Origin: Sorlinia euscelidii
GTDB taxonomy: Bacteria > Pseudomonadota > Alphaproteobacteria > Acetobacterales > Acetobacteraceae
NCBI RefSeq assembly: GCF_036452155.1
Contig: NZ_JAWJZY010000002.1
Direction: 5' to 3' (one strand)
DNA length: 64,000 nucleotides
Shown here: positions 28,168 to 38,318 of the stretch, one piece after another
Layout of the letters: the number at the start of each line of letters is the position of its first letter
Numbering within the stretch: position 1 is the first letter of the stretch
Translations under genes and position numbers: made by a program
Notes under the pieces: generated by a model
Database searches by the model: none
What the model was told of the DNA's origin: nothing
Seen by the model: only the letters and a program-made list of their open reading frames with translations

Positions 28168-28632
28168 ATGATGCGGGGCATTTTCGTCAAAACATTGTTA
28201 TCGGCAGTGCTGGGCCTTTCAATCTACTTGTCCCCGCCTCTCATGGCGCACCCTTATGGGCACGGATTCCATCGCGGTGGGCCGCATTTTGGCCCCGGCG
28301 GTCACCATCGGTTCCGCCCGATGCGCAGGCCCTATTTCGGTCCGCGCGGGCCCTATTGGGGGCCGCGCTTCGGGCCGCCCCTCCCGCCGCCCGTCTTCAA
28401 TGATGGTTGGGGTTGGGGCTGGGGGCCGGGTTACTGGTATGGCGGCAATGGCCTGGGCACGGGGCTTGTCGTTGGTGGGCTGATTGGCGGGGCCGTGGGC
28501 ATGGAGGTCGCTTCAAGCGCGCAACAGGTCGTTTATCCGCCAGCGCAGATCAACATCGTCAACGCCCCCATTTATCCGCCCCCGCCGCCTGAATTGCCGC
28601 CCGCGCCCCCGTGGTTTCAGCCTGCGCCTTGA
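28168..28632 (+). CDS. Secreted Gly/Pro/His-rich protein
   Basis: From ATG 28168 (GGAGCGT upstream) the 154-residue product has a signal peptide (MMRGIFVKTLLSAVLGLSIY, cleavage near LMA-HP). It continues with a Gly/His/Pro/Arg-rich stretch, a glycine-zipper-like hydrophobic segment (GTGLVVGGLIGGAVGMEVAS) and a proline-rich tail. Low-complexity envelope proteins of this kind are common in acetic acid bacteria; no function can be assigned. Confidence 0.7.
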   Translation: MMRGIFVKTLLSAVLGLSIYLSPPLMAHPYGHGFHRGGPHFGPGGHHRFRPMRRPYFGPRGPYWGPRFGPPLPPPVFNDGWGWGWGPGYWYGGNGLGTGLVVGGLIGGAVGMEVASSAQQVVYPPAQINIVNAPIYPPPPPELPPAPPWFQPAP

Positions 28633-28853
28633 GGTTCAGCGCCCTCTTCGGAGCGCGACAGGGGTCTGCACACGCCACACAGGACGAAATAAAATCGAAC
28701 CTTAAATAACTTGACCTGTTTGCAGGGTGGGCGTTCGACGTGGTTTACGCTATGAGGGTCGTCCATGCCAATTGCCCAAGGGTCGCCTCGATATCTGCGC
28801 GGCATCGTGCTGCGCCAGGGATAACGGGCACTCATCAGGACGGAGAAGCGCGT

Positions 28854-29315
28854 ATGATCGACGTTGGAGACAAAGCGCCGAAATTTTCCCTCCAGGCATC
28901 GGGGGGACGCACGGTGCAGGACACGGATTATCAGGGGCAGCCCTACCTTCTTTATTTCTATCCCAAGGCCGATACGCCAGGTTGTACCACGCAGGCCTGT
29001 GACCTGCAGAGTGATCTGCCACAATTACAAAGGCTTGGCCTTCAGGTGATCGGTGTCAGCCCCGATCCGGTGCCCAAACTTGATAAATTTGCTGAAAAAT
29101 TCGGACTGACCTTCCCTCTGGCAAGTGATGCGGATCACGCTTTGTCAAAGATTTACGATGTCTGGGTTGAGAAAAAGAATTACGGCAAAACCTATCTTGG
29201 TATTCAGCGAAGCTCCTTCCTGATTGATCGCGATGGCAAAATCCGCTGCGTGTGGCGAAACGTCAAAGCTGCGGAACATGCCCGCCTCGTCAAGGAAGCC
29301 GCCGCCGAGCTATAG
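28854..29315 (+). CDS. bcp: Thioredoxin-dependent peroxiredoxin Bcp/PrxQ
   Basis: It reduces hydrogen peroxide and organic peroxides. The 153-residue protein has peroxidatic Cys44 and resolving Cys49 in TPGCTTQACD, the usual Bcp spacing, plus GVSPDPVPKLDKFAEKFGL. ATG 28854 has GGAGAAG upstream; the frame is open earlier, but MIDVGDKAPKF is the family start. The following AsmA-like gene begins inside its last codons. The 221 bp before it hold no gene. Confidence 0.93.
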   Translation: MIDVGDKAPKFSLQASGGRTVQDTDYQGQPYLLYFYPKADTPGCTTQACDLQSDLPQLQRLGLQVIGVSPDPVPKLDKFAEKFGLTFPLASDADHALSKIYDVWVEKKNYGKTYLGIQRSSFLIDRDGKIRCVWRNVKAAEHARLVKEAAAEL

Positions 29316-32300
29316 ATTGGTGGAACGTGGCACACCGGCATCGGTGAAAGCTGGAACATCCTCTTTCTGGCGAAGGGCGCTTTATGGCGGCCTTGTGATT
29401 GCCGCGCTGTCCGCGTTGGGCCTCATTTATCTGGTCATCCAGTTTCGATCAGGCCCGGTGGATGTCACCCCGATCATCTCGCGCTTCTTCCCGATATCGA
29501 TTGAACGAAGCCTTTTGCGCGGCCCTCCTGCGGGCCGCCTCTCTGCGGCGCGGTTCAGGATCGGCTGGCGCAGTCCGGCGCACGGCCTGCCCTCCGGCTT
29601 CGGCGTCTGGGCGGATGATCTCAAAATTATCGGACGGGATGGGGATGTTCTCGTATCGGCGCAGCACGCTTATATGCGCCTCCTGCCGCGCTATCTTCTG
29701 CATAAGCGATTCAGACCGGTCACACTAATGGCCGACCATGGTTTTGTGAAATTGCGGTTTTTTGAGGATGGTGATCTTGACCTGGATTGGCCGGATGCGC
29801 GTCGCCACATGTATCCGATCCCACCCTTTTCGCTTCGCCTCCTGCATGAGCTGAAAATCGACCATGTGTCGGTCAGCCTTCTTGACAGTGCCTCCGGCAA
29901 ACTTCTCAGCCTCGACGCGGCGCAGGGCGCTTTGTCACGTGCTTATACCGGGCATTACACTTTATCCTGGGATGGCGCTCTGGAAGGCGGCGTGCGTGCC
30001 GGTCCTCAAAACCTGGGACATGTTGCGGTCACGACCCATTCATTGCCGGACGGGTCGGTCTGGCAGGGTGTCCTGCCGATGCAAAACCTTGCAGACCTGC
30101 AAAATTTTCTACCGCCCGCCGCAAGCTGGCAGGTGCCTGCGACTTTGACAGGCACCGTCACACTGCGCACGCATGGGCCAGCATTGATGGTGCTTCCGGA
30201 CTCTCAAATCCATCTCACGCAACTTGATGGGGATGCGAAACTGGGTTCGGGGCATATTCGGCAAAAAAAGGGGCCGGAACTCGCTTTGGGGGATGGTATG
30301 GCTGCCATTACGGCTACCCCGCCGGATGCAGCGTCGAATGCGGAGCGACCCATCCTCAGAATGCTGCATCGCACAACCGGGGCAAATGATGCGGCGCGCC
30401 TCACACTTTCTCACCTTTCCCTACGGATGCGCGGTGCTGACGGAAAGTTGCATGATGTCACGGCCCGAGGTCAGCTCAATCTCGACCATTTTGCTGCACC
30501 GAAAAATATATCGGGTAACATCCATGCCGCTTTGCCCGGGCCTATCCAGATCCCCCAATTGATGACGATATGGCCGATGCAGTTCATCCCGCCGGTCCGG
30601 CTCTGGGTTGGGCAGAATTTGACGCAGGGCAGGGCGGAGGGTCTCGATGTCACAGCGCAACTCGCCAGCCCGAACGGGTTCGATAAACTCGATATTGCGG
30701 GCCTTCAAGGGAAATGGCATGTGCGGGACGCGACGCTTTTCTGGCGACGTCCCATCCCGCCGGGCATTCACCTTGATGCGGATCTGTCGATCACGCAAAA
30801 GGATGCGCTCGATATCGCCTTCCTGCGCGGGTGGCAGACGTCACGCCTGGCATCATCCGGCAAAGCCCCCGGTGGGCAGAATGGCCACTCCCTGCGGTTG
30901 AAGGGCGGGCACATGCGCATCAACGGGTTGTTCGACGCCGCCCAGATGGCGGATCTCAAACTCAATCTGGTGGGTGATCTGTCCGGCTTCATCAATGTGC
31001 TGTCGGAGCCGGAACTGAAATTACTGAAAGGCAAAAAATTACCGTTCACGAAGCCGTCCGGCCAGGTCGATGCGCAGCTTGCCCTGCAGTTTCCGCTGCA
31101 TAGCGATGCCCCGCCCGAGACTTTCCGGGCGAATATCAAAGCCGCCTTTCAGAAGGTTGAACTCCAGAACCTCGTGCTGGGGCAATCTGTTTCCGACGTG
31201 TCCGGTCATCTGGTGGCAACCCAGTCCCGGATGGCCCTGGATGCGAAAGGCGCTTTCGGGCCATTACCGACACAGGTCCATGTCAATCTCCTCTTCATGC
31301 CGAAAGGCGCGTCGGATCAGGCGGAGTCCTTCGATGCGCAATCTGTCGTAACGCCTGGTGATCTTCGCAAAATCCTGCCGGATGCCGAATTCTGGTTCCG
31401 GGGTCATGCGCTTCTAAAATCGCATTACGCGGCGACGGAAGATGGTCACGCATCACTTCAGACATCGCTTGACATGCAAGATGCCGGGATTTCGATCCCC
31501 TTATGGCAAAAGCCGCCCGGCATGGCCGCCAAGGCGATGGCGGAGGTCAAATTCCATAATCGCATCATTACGGATCTGCCGCGTTTCGCCGTCACCGGGG
31601 ACAATATTGATGTGTCAGGTTGGGGGCAAACTGATCATGGTAAGATCTCCATTCTGACACTCAATAAAATGTGCCTCGCTGGCAGTTCAGGGACGGGACG
31701 TGTGGTGTTTCCGGCGCGTCGCGAGACGCCTGTGGATGCGCGCCTCAGCCTTTCGAGGCTCGACATCACGCCATGGCTGCAAAAGCCGGGAAATGCTGCA
31801 TCGTCCAAAGCCGGGCACGAAACGCCGAAGGCGCATCCCGTGTCTCCGGAGGCCGCGCATTGGCAGGCCTCATTGCGGGCTGATGACGTGGTTTACCGTG
31901 GGCGGGCGATATACAAGGATTTGCAGTTCACGTCGGCGGGGCAGGGGATACGTGTCAGGCGCGGGACTTTATATGCGGGCGGTGTTTCCCCCCTCAGCGC
32001 GGAACTCACACCTAAGGGGCAGCGCGCGCATCTGCAAATTCACGTGCAAAATCTGGGAGGAAGTCTCGAAAATCTCGCCATTTATGATCGGCTCGAGGGC
32101 GGACATCTTGCCTTTGATGGTGTGACGGAAGGGGATTGCTGCCAGGCCCTTCCGCGGATGCGCGGCCAGCTGGATGTCGGTGCTTTCAACTTTCGTAAGC
32201 CGCCACGCCTGTTGCAGACATTGGCCCATGCTGCGTTAGTGGATTGGTCAAAAACAAATCCGCAGCGTTTCGCGTTGGATCGCCTCCATGCCAAACTGAC

Positions 32301-32607
32301 GATTGACCCCTCTCAGATACTGATCGAAGACGGGTATTTCGGCAATCGCGCCCTCGGGGCGACGCTGCGCGGCCTCGTCAATTTGCGCCAGAAGAAGCTT
32401 GACCTGCATGGGACGGTCATTCCCGCCTTCGGGTTTAATGCGATATTGGGACGCTTCCCGAAACTCGGCCATCTCTTCTCCCCTGAAAAAGAGGGGGGCG
32501 TTTTTGCCGCGACTTATGTGATCACGGGTGATTTCAAAGATCCGCATCTTGAAGCCAATCCGTTTTCCGTTTTTCTGCCTGGCGTGATACGATCCTTCAA
32601 CGAATAG
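29278..32607 (+). CDS. Large AsmA-like (DUF3971/YhdP-type) envelope protein
   Basis: A protein of about 1109 residues with one N-terminal membrane helix (ALYGGLVIAALSALGLIYLVI) and a very long periplasmic beta-rich region ending in an AsmA-like C-terminal domain (QILIEDGYFGNRALGATLRGLVNLRQKKLDLHGTVIPAFGFN). This is the layout of YhdP-type proteins, bridge-like lipid carriers between inner and outer membrane. ATG 29278 lies 38 bp inside bcp; other starts up to about 29330 are possible. A second AsmA-family protein lies 2.4 kb downstream on the same strand. Confidence 0.82.
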   Translation: MPASSRKPPPSYRLVERGTPASVKAGTSSFWRRALYGGLVIAALSALGLIYLVIQFRSGPVDVTPIISRFFPISIERSLLRGPPAGRLSAARFRIGWRSPAHGLPSGFGVWADDLKIIGRDGDVLVSAQHAYMRLLPRYLLHKRFRPVTLMADHGFVKLRFFEDGDLDLDWPDARRHMYPIPPFSLRLLHELKIDHVSVSLLDSASGKLLSLDAAQGALSRAYTGHYTLSWDGALEGGVRAGPQNLGHVAVTTHSLPDGSVWQGVLPMQNLADLQNFLPPAASWQVPATLTGTVTLRTHGPALMVLPDSQIHLTQLDGDAKLGSGHIRQKKGPELALGDGMAAITATPPDAASNAERPILRMLHRTTGANDAARLTLSHLSLRMRGADGKLHDVTARGQLNLDHFAAPKNISGNIHAALPGPIQIPQLMTIWPMQFIPPVRLWVGQNLTQGRAEGLDVTAQLASPNGFDKLDIAGLQGKWHVRDATLFWRRPIPPGIHLDADLSITQKDALDIAFLRGWQTSRLASSGKAPGGQNGHSLRLKGGHMRINGLFDAAQMADLKLNLVGDLSGFINVLSEPELKLLKGKKLPFTKPSGQVDAQLALQFPLHSDAPPETFRANIKAAFQKVELQNLVLGQSVSDVSGHLVATQSRMALDAKGAFGPLPTQVHVNLLFMPKGASDQAESFDAQSVVTPGDLRKILPDAEFWFRGHALLKSHYAATEDGHASLQTSLDMQDAGISIPLWQKPPGMAAKAMAEVKFHNRIITDLPRFAVTGDNIDVSGWGQTDHGKISILTLNKMCLAGSSGTGRVVFPARRETPVDARLSLSRLDITPWLQKPGNAASSKAGHETPKAHPVSPEAAHWQASLRADDVVYRGRAIYKDLQFTSAGQGIRVRRGTLYAGGVSPLSAELTPKGQRAHLQIHVQNLGGSLENLAIYDRLEGGHLAFDGVTEGDCCQALPRMRGQLDVGAFNFRKPPRLLQTLAHAALVDWSKTNPQRFALDRLHAKLTIDPSQILIEDGYFGNRALGATLRGLVNLRQKKLDLHGTVIPAFGFNAILGRFPKLGHLFSPEKEGGVFAATYVITGDFKDPHLEANPFSVFLPGVIRSFNE

Positions 32608-32667
32608 AATGTGATGTGAAGGGCCTTGACGCGGACTGAAGTTGCGTCAGGGCTGGGGGAGGGTTCG

Positions 32668-34023
32668 ATGGGCGCAGCAGCCGAAGATGATTTGTTTGGC
32701 ACCGCGTCACCGCCGGAATCAGATCCCCGACGCACCCAAACCAACGTGTCACTGAAAACCCAGCCCCTTGCGGATCGCCTCCGCCCGACGCGGCTGCGTG
32801 ACGTGGTGGGGCAGGCGCATCTTCTCGGCGAGGCGGGGCGCATCACGCGCATGCTGACGCAATCCAGCCTTTCGAGCCTCATTTTGTGGGGCGGGCCGGG
32901 TTGCGGTAAAACCACGATGGCGCGCCTTCTGGCGGGTGAGGCTGGGCTGCGTTTCGCGCCGATATCCGCCGTGTTCTCCGGTGTGGCGGAGCTCAAGAAG
33001 GAATTTGACGCGGCGCAACGCTACCAGGCTGCATCCGGGCGGGGCACCCTGTTATTCGTGGATGAGATCCATCGTTTCAACCGTGCCCAGCAGGATAGTT
33101 TCCTCCCCTTTGTGGAGAAGGGGACGGTTGTGCTGGTCGGCGCCACGACGGAAAATCCGTCCTTTTCCCTGAATAGTGCACTCCTCTCACGCTGTCAGGT
33201 TCTCATTCTTAACCGATTGGATGATGCCGCCCTTGAAGCACTGCTTCAGCGCGCTGAAGATGATGCAGGGCGGGCGCTCCCGTTGACACCGGATGCGCGC
33301 GCCAGTCTGCGCGCCATGGCGGATGGGGATGGGCGCTACCTGCTGAACCTTGCGGAGCAGCTCCTCTCCCTCAAAGCGGAGGCTCCCCTTGATTCAACGG
33401 CTTTATCCGCCATCCTCACACGTCGCGCCGCCTTATATGATCGGGATCGGGAAGAGCATTATAATCTCATCTCCGCCCTGCATAAAGCACTGCGCGGCTC
33501 TGACCCCGATGCGGCGCTCTACTGGTTTGCCCGCATGTTGGAAGGGGGGGAGGACCCGCGTTACATTGCCCGCCGGCTGAATCGTTTTGCTGCGGAAGAT
33601 ATTGGTATGGCTGACCCAACCGCCCTGCCGCTTTCCATCGCGGCATGGCAGAGTTATGAGCGCCTCGGCAGCCCGGAAGGCGAGTTGGCTTTAGCGCAAC
33701 TTATCGTGCATCTGGCCACGGCCCCGAAGTCAAATGCTGTCTACACCGCCTATAAAATGGCGCGGGCCACGGCGCGTGAGACGGGTAGCCTCGGCCCGCC
33801 TTTGCATATCCGTAATGCGCCCACCCAATTGATGCGGGAAATCGGTTACGGCAAAGGTTATGAATATGATCACGACGCTGAAGACGGGTTTTCAGGTCAG
33901 AATTTCTTCCCCGATGACATGGCGCGTGTGACATTTTACCGCCCGACGCCGCGCGGCCACGAGGCTGAAATCACGAAAGTTCTGGACAATTACGCACGAC
34001 TCCGGGCAAGGCGTGGGTCATGA
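32668..34023 (+). CDS. rarA: Replication-associated recombination ATPase RarA
   Basis: RarA (MgsA) is a clamp-loader-like AAA+ ATPase that acts at stalled forks. In the 451-residue protein, Walker A is GGPGCGKTT (about residues 75-83) and Walker B LLFVDEIHRFN (about 128-138). Sensor sequence GATTENPSFSLNSALLSRC and the C-terminal tetramerisation region (HKALRGSDPDAALYWFARML, AEDIGMADP) are typical. ATG 32668 follows GGAGGG; the next gene overlaps its stop by 4 bp. Confidence 0.95.
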   Translation: MGAAAEDDLFGTASPPESDPRRTQTNVSLKTQPLADRLRPTRLRDVVGQAHLLGEAGRITRMLTQSSLSSLILWGGPGCGKTTMARLLAGEAGLRFAPISAVFSGVAELKKEFDAAQRYQAASGRGTLLFVDEIHRFNRAQQDSFLPFVEKGTVVLVGATTENPSFSLNSALLSRCQVLILNRLDDAALEALLQRAEDDAGRALPLTPDARASLRAMADGDGRYLLNLAEQLLSLKAEAPLDSTALSAILTRRAALYDRDREEHYNLISALHKALRGSDPDAALYWFARMLEGGEDPRYIARRLNRFAAEDIGMADPTALPLSIAAWQSYERLGSPEGELALAQLIVHLATAPKSNAVYTAYKMARATARETGSLGPPLHIRNAPTQLMREIGYGKGYEYDHDAEDGFSGQNFFPDDMARVTFYRPTPRGHEAEITKVLDNYARLRARRGS

Positions 34024-35015
34024 GTGTCATGACACGTGTTATCGACCAGGATGAGGCCGAGATGAGGGTCGATCGCTGGTTCCGCCGGCATTATCCTTCT
34101 CTCACCCAAGGGGCCCTGCAGAAATTATGTCGAACCGGGCAGATCCGCCTCGACGGAAAGCGCGTCACAGCATCAACGCGCGTCATTGCCGGGCAGAATC
34201 TTCGTATCCCTCCATTACCCGAAGGGGCGCGTGCGCCGCTCGGTGGGCAGAAGCGCCCCCTTGACCCCAGCCTGATCCGTGACATCCAACGTATGGTTGT
34301 CTATCAGGATAAAGCGTTAATCGTGCTCAATAAGCCGTCCGGCCTGGCGACGCAGGGCGGGCCCGGGATCACAACGCATATTGACATGATGCTTGATGGG
34401 CTGCGGGAGGGGGAGGCGGAGCGTCCCCGCCTTGTTCACCGCATTGATCGTGACACGTCGGGGCTCCTCCTGGTGGCGCGCACGCCGGGCGTGGCAGCAA
34501 AACTGGCGGCGGCTTTTCGCGGGCGACATGTCAAAAAAACCTATTGGGCGGTCGTGGTCGGGCGTCCCTCCCCGCAATCCGGCACGATTGATCAACCCCT
34601 CGTGAAATTGGGGGCCGGGCAGGGCGCACTGATGATGGCGGCGGATCGGAAGGATGCCGATGCCCAGCGGGCCTTGACGGATTATGAGGTTGTCGATGCG
34701 GCGGGGCGCAAACTGACCTGGCTGCAACTCAACCCCCTGACAGGGCGGACGCACCAATTGCGCGTGCATTGTGAAAGCCTCGGGACACCGATATTAGGTG
34801 ACCCGAAATATGGCGGGGATAAAACCCATATTGAGGGTTTCGAAGATCGCCTGCATCTCCATGCACGGCATCTTGAAATTCCGCATCCTGAGGGCGGTAT
34901 GTTAAGCGTTGCCGCGCCATTGCCGCCCCATATGAATGAAACGTTCCGCCGCCTTGGATTTGCGGCGGGCGAGACCCCGAAGGCGAAACGTTTAAAAAAC
35001 AAGGCGGGCTCATGA
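34020..35015 (+). CDS. RluC/RluD-family 23S rRNA pseudouridine synthase
   Basis: A 331-residue protein with an N-terminal S4 domain (MRVDRWFRRHYPSLTQGALQ, GQIRLDGKRV) and the RluA-family catalytic core: the motif HRIDRDTSGLLLVAR contains the catalytic Asp144, and LNPLTGRTHQLRVH and GDPKYGG follow. RluC is the likeliest specificity, but RluD or RluA-like activity cannot be excluded. It overlaps rarA by 4 bp (ATGA) and the next gene by 4 bp. Confidence 0.9.
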   Translation: MSVMTRVIDQDEAEMRVDRWFRRHYPSLTQGALQKLCRTGQIRLDGKRVTASTRVIAGQNLRIPPLPEGARAPLGGQKRPLDPSLIRDIQRMVVYQDKALIVLNKPSGLATQGGPGITTHIDMMLDGLREGEAERPRLVHRIDRDTSGLLLVARTPGVAAKLAAAFRGRHVKKTYWAVVVGRPSPQSGTIDQPLVKLGAGQGALMMAADRKDADAQRALTDYEVVDAAGRKLTWLQLNPLTGRTHQLRVHCESLGTPILGDPKYGGDKTHIEGFEDRLHLHARHLEIPHPEGGMLSVAAPLPPHMNETFRRLGFAAGETPKAKRLKNKAGS

Positions 35016-37537
35016 TGAAACGCATATTGGCGGGTTTAGTCGTCATTCTCAGTCTGGCCGCGATCGGCATCGTTGCGACACAGATCATCCTCAGCCGTTT
35101 GATTGACCGGCAGCATCTCATTGCGCTGGTCAAAGCGCATACGGGCGATGATCTTCAATTTGGCGGGGTCCGTGTTTCCGCCTTTCCGCAAATCGGCCTG
35201 ACTCTGGAACATGTCACGCTTCGCGACCCGGATTTCGTGGAAGGCGCGCCGATGGCACAGGTGGGTTCCGTCCGCGTGGCGGTCGATATCCTGCCCCTTC
35301 TGCATCATAATCTCCGCATCAAGCGGATCGACCTTGAAAATGGCCAGATCAACATGCGCCGCGATGCGTCCGGTAAGGCGAACTGGATGCTTCACCCGGT
35401 GCAAGAGGCCCGCTCGGATTCAGCCGATGGGCATGTTGTGTCGGGCCGGAAGCAGAAATACCGCGTGCATCTCGCGGGGATCAGGCTGCGTAACGTTATT
35501 TGCAGCCTTGATGATCAGCTTACCCATCGTTCCGGCCAGGTTCTGATTGAAAATGCGACGTTTGACGGGCTGCGCTCCAACGCGCCGGCGATTGAAGTGC
35601 ATGCGCGTCATGGTGAGACACCTTTCAGCCTGAGTGGTCATGTCGGTTCATTCGCGGACTTCGAGAATCCGCGCAAACCCTGGCATATCGGGTTGGGCCT
35701 GATCCTCGGCTCCGGCGATCGTGAGGATGGCTGGGTGAATTACTCAGGCGCCTTGCGGGATGTCACGCATTTGCGGGGCTGGTCAGGGGAAATCAAAGCG
35801 CGGATGCGTCGGACACAACAACTGCAGGCAATCTTCAGTCATGTCCGCCTGCCGGATATAGAGGGGCTTTCCGGGCGGGTCGTCTTCAGTGATCATCCGC
35901 TTTCGGAGGATCCCGCCCGCCAGGACAATGATAAACGCCCCTGGTATCAGTCCCTGACGCTGGAGATGGCGGACCTCGATATTGGCTACTTACATGTGCC
36001 TGGTTTTTTTGAAGGGCGAAATATCAGCGTGTCCGCCCGGAACACGCGGGATGCATTGAAATTTTCGACCGTCATTCCGTCCCCCGGGAAGGATTGGGCC
36101 ATTCAGGCAACCGTCCCGGCTTTGTCTGACCTTAATGACTCTCTGCATAGCCGTTTTGAAAAAACCTTTCCTTTCTCAGCGCGTCTGGCGCCGAACACGC
36201 ACCGGATCGCTTTTTTTGACCGGGATGGCGTGATTCACGTCAACGGGCATGCGGGACGATCTGAGGCGTCATTTGACATGGATGGGCGCGCGCAATATCT
36301 CCCTGTCGGGCCAATCCTCCTCGAAGACGCGATTTTTGACGCCCGCGCGGAGGCGCATTTCGGCACATCCCTCGACGTTAAGAGCCTGAAACTCAGAAGT
36401 CGCGCTTTAAGCCTCAATGGGCAGGGCCATGTGACCTTCCCTCCTGATGCGACATCGCGGGGCAAGGTTAAGGCGCAGTTTGATGTGACGCATGTCGACT
36501 TCCTGAACCTCAAGCAGGTGGCGCCCCCACCTGTCATCGCGCCGAAGCCGGAAGCACGTTCGGAAACGACGCCTTCCCCTGCCGTACCGCCACCGACGGA
36601 CGCCGGCGCGACGGCGGAGGCTGCGCCGTCTTCAGATGAAGCGGCCATCAAAAGTTATTGGGTGCAGGATAGCTGGCGGCGACTCTCTGACGGCGTGGCC
36701 GATAAATTTGACTGGTCCATCATCGCGAACGGAAAGAACCTCAAATTTGGTGACCAGCTTTATGATGCTGTGAAACTCAGTGCAGATTATGCCGCTCAGG
36801 TCTGGCGTCTGAACCTTTCTGAAAACAGCGCCAAAACCGGTATGATGGTGGGCAGTGTCGTCTATAATGGTGAGACGTCCTCCCCATCCCTCGTACTCCA
36901 TGCGTCGCCCGTGACGGTTCCGGCGGAATTGCTGCTTGGCGCGCTGGATATGGCCCCCTTTCTGAAGGGACCGGTTGAAATTGTGGGTGATCTCCAAGGG
37001 CCAGCAACCTCACGTGCTGCGTTTCAACGTCATATGACGGGCCATCTCGGCCTTTCCATGGTGGGCGGGCGCATCCGGACGGCGCCCTTCCGGCCCTATC
37101 TGAAAGGTGGGATCGGGGCTTTTCTGGATGGGAGTGAACTTCCCGTGCGGTGCTTCGGTCTGCATATGAATGTGGCGCCGACGCAACTTGATGTCGATCT
37201 GATCGGGCTCGATGCGGCACCTGTGGAAATGTCGGGTCACGGGACCTTTAACCGGGAGAGTGAAACACTCGATTTCAGCATCGAGCCGGTCATTTCCGTC
37301 GCCGGGGCAGGTGCGTCAAAGCGCCTGCGCGTGCAAGGATTGCTGGAAAATCCACATGTGACCGCGGCGCAGGGTGAAGATGGCCGAACCGGCTTTACAA
37401 TCAATGAGCAGAAAACTGATCGCTGTCCCGCATGGCTGCATACAGCGCGTGAAGGCCGGGCCGGCGTGAATGCGGCAATGGTGAAAAAGAGCAAGGGCGC
37501 GGCAGATCTGTTGAAAAGCCTCGGCTTGTTCCGGTGA
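35012..37537 (+). CDS. AsmA family protein
   Basis: AsmA proteins are inner-membrane-anchored periplasmic proteins linked to outer-membrane assembly and lipid transport. The 841 residues include an N-terminal helix (ILAGLVVILSLAAIGIVATQII), the AsmA N-terminal pattern (VRVSAFPQIGLTLEHVTLRDP, RIKRIDLENGQINMRRDASG) and the C-terminal AsmA_2 region (HMTGHLGLSMVGGRIRTAPF, RVQGLLENPHVT). A Pro/Ala-rich linker lies near residue 515. It sits in an operon with rarA, the pseudouridine synthase and atp12, joined by 4-bp overlaps. Confidence 0.88.
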   Translation: MMKRILAGLVVILSLAAIGIVATQIILSRLIDRQHLIALVKAHTGDDLQFGGVRVSAFPQIGLTLEHVTLRDPDFVEGAPMAQVGSVRVAVDILPLLHHNLRIKRIDLENGQINMRRDASGKANWMLHPVQEARSDSADGHVVSGRKQKYRVHLAGIRLRNVICSLDDQLTHRSGQVLIENATFDGLRSNAPAIEVHARHGETPFSLSGHVGSFADFENPRKPWHIGLGLILGSGDREDGWVNYSGALRDVTHLRGWSGEIKARMRRTQQLQAIFSHVRLPDIEGLSGRVVFSDHPLSEDPARQDNDKRPWYQSLTLEMADLDIGYLHVPGFFEGRNISVSARNTRDALKFSTVIPSPGKDWAIQATVPALSDLNDSLHSRFEKTFPFSARLAPNTHRIAFFDRDGVIHVNGHAGRSEASFDMDGRAQYLPVGPILLEDAIFDARAEAHFGTSLDVKSLKLRSRALSLNGQGHVTFPPDATSRGKVKAQFDVTHVDFLNLKQVAPPPVIAPKPEARSETTPSPAVPPPTDAGATAEAAPSSDEAAIKSYWVQDSWRRLSDGVADKFDWSIIANGKNLKFGDQLYDAVKLSADYAAQVWRLNLSENSAKTGMMVGSVVYNGETSSPSLVLHASPVTVPAELLLGALDMAPFLKGPVEIVGDLQGPATSRAAFQRHMTGHLGLSMVGGRIRTAPFRPYLKGGIGAFLDGSELPVRCFGLHMNVAPTQLDVDLIGLDAAPVEMSGHGTFNRESETLDFSIEPVISVAGAGASKRLRVQGLLENPHVTAAQGEDGRTGFTINEQKTDRCPAWLHTAREGRAGVNAAMVKKSKGAADLLKSLGLFR

Positions 37538-38253
37538 GGGGCGGCCGGGTTTTCTGGTCTGAGGTCACGATTGAACGCGCGGCGGATGGTTGGGGCATCA
37601 TGCTTGACGGGAAACCGATCACGCTCCCAGCCGGGTCACGCTTGGTTGTGTCCGCTGCCGCCCTCGCTGGCGGAATCGCCGATGAATGGCGATCCTGCCG
37701 CAAAAATACGATGTTCAAGCCGGACTGCATGCCGCTTACGCAACTAGCGGCCACGCAATTGGAACGCGTTGCGCCGCGTCGGCATGAGGTCGTGGGGCAG
37801 TTGATCCGTATCTTCCGCGCTGACGCGCTTTTATATCGCCATGGTGATGACTCGCTGGGGCGGGCGCAGACGCGGGTTTTCGCGTCACCGCGTGCGAAGT
37901 TTGAGGCGATGTTTGGATGTGATCTGCCCTGGGCTGAAGAGATCACACCGACTGACATCGCGGATGGGGTTATCGAAGCTGTTGAAGCGCGATTATCAAG
38001 CTATGACGATGTCACCCTGACCGGCCTCTCCGTCCTTTCATCCATGACGGCGAGCCTCATCCTCGCCCATGCCATTTTTTCCGGTGCCGTCACGATTGAT
38101 GAGGGGATTGCCTGCGCCTTTATCGAAGAGAACGCACAGATGGCGCGCTGGGGGCGCGACAGTGAACGTGAGGCGGGACAGGCATCCTGCTGCCGTGAGA
38201 TGGCGCACGTGCTGCGCTATGCTGCCTTGAGTGCGGCAGGCCATGCGGTGTGA
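37534..38253 (+). CDS. ATP12 family F1-ATPase assembly chaperone
   Basis: ATP12 binds the F1 alpha subunit during ATP synthase assembly; the family is found in alphaproteobacteria and mitochondria. The 239-residue product starts with GTG overlapping the asmA-like stop (GTGA) and has the family pattern GWGIMLDGKPITLPAGSRLVV, IADEWRSC, MPLTQLAATQLERV and, in the C-terminal helical part, LTGLSVLSSMTASLILAHAI. It is the last gene of the plus-strand operon that starts at rarA. Confidence 0.9.
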   Translation: MRGGRVFWSEVTIERAADGWGIMLDGKPITLPAGSRLVVSAAALAGGIADEWRSCRKNTMFKPDCMPLTQLAATQLERVAPRRHEVVGQLIRIFRADALLYRHGDDSLGRAQTRVFASPRAKFEAMFGCDLPWAEEITPTDIADGVIEAVEARLSSYDDVTLTGLSVLSSMTASLILAHAIFSGAVTIDEGIACAFIEENAQMARWGRDSEREAGQASCCREMAHVLRYAALSAAGHAV

Positions 38254-38318
38254 CGGGTTTCAGCGCCATATTCGCAGCGAGGGAGCGCCACGCGCCGAAG
38301 TCAAACCGTGCCGCGTGA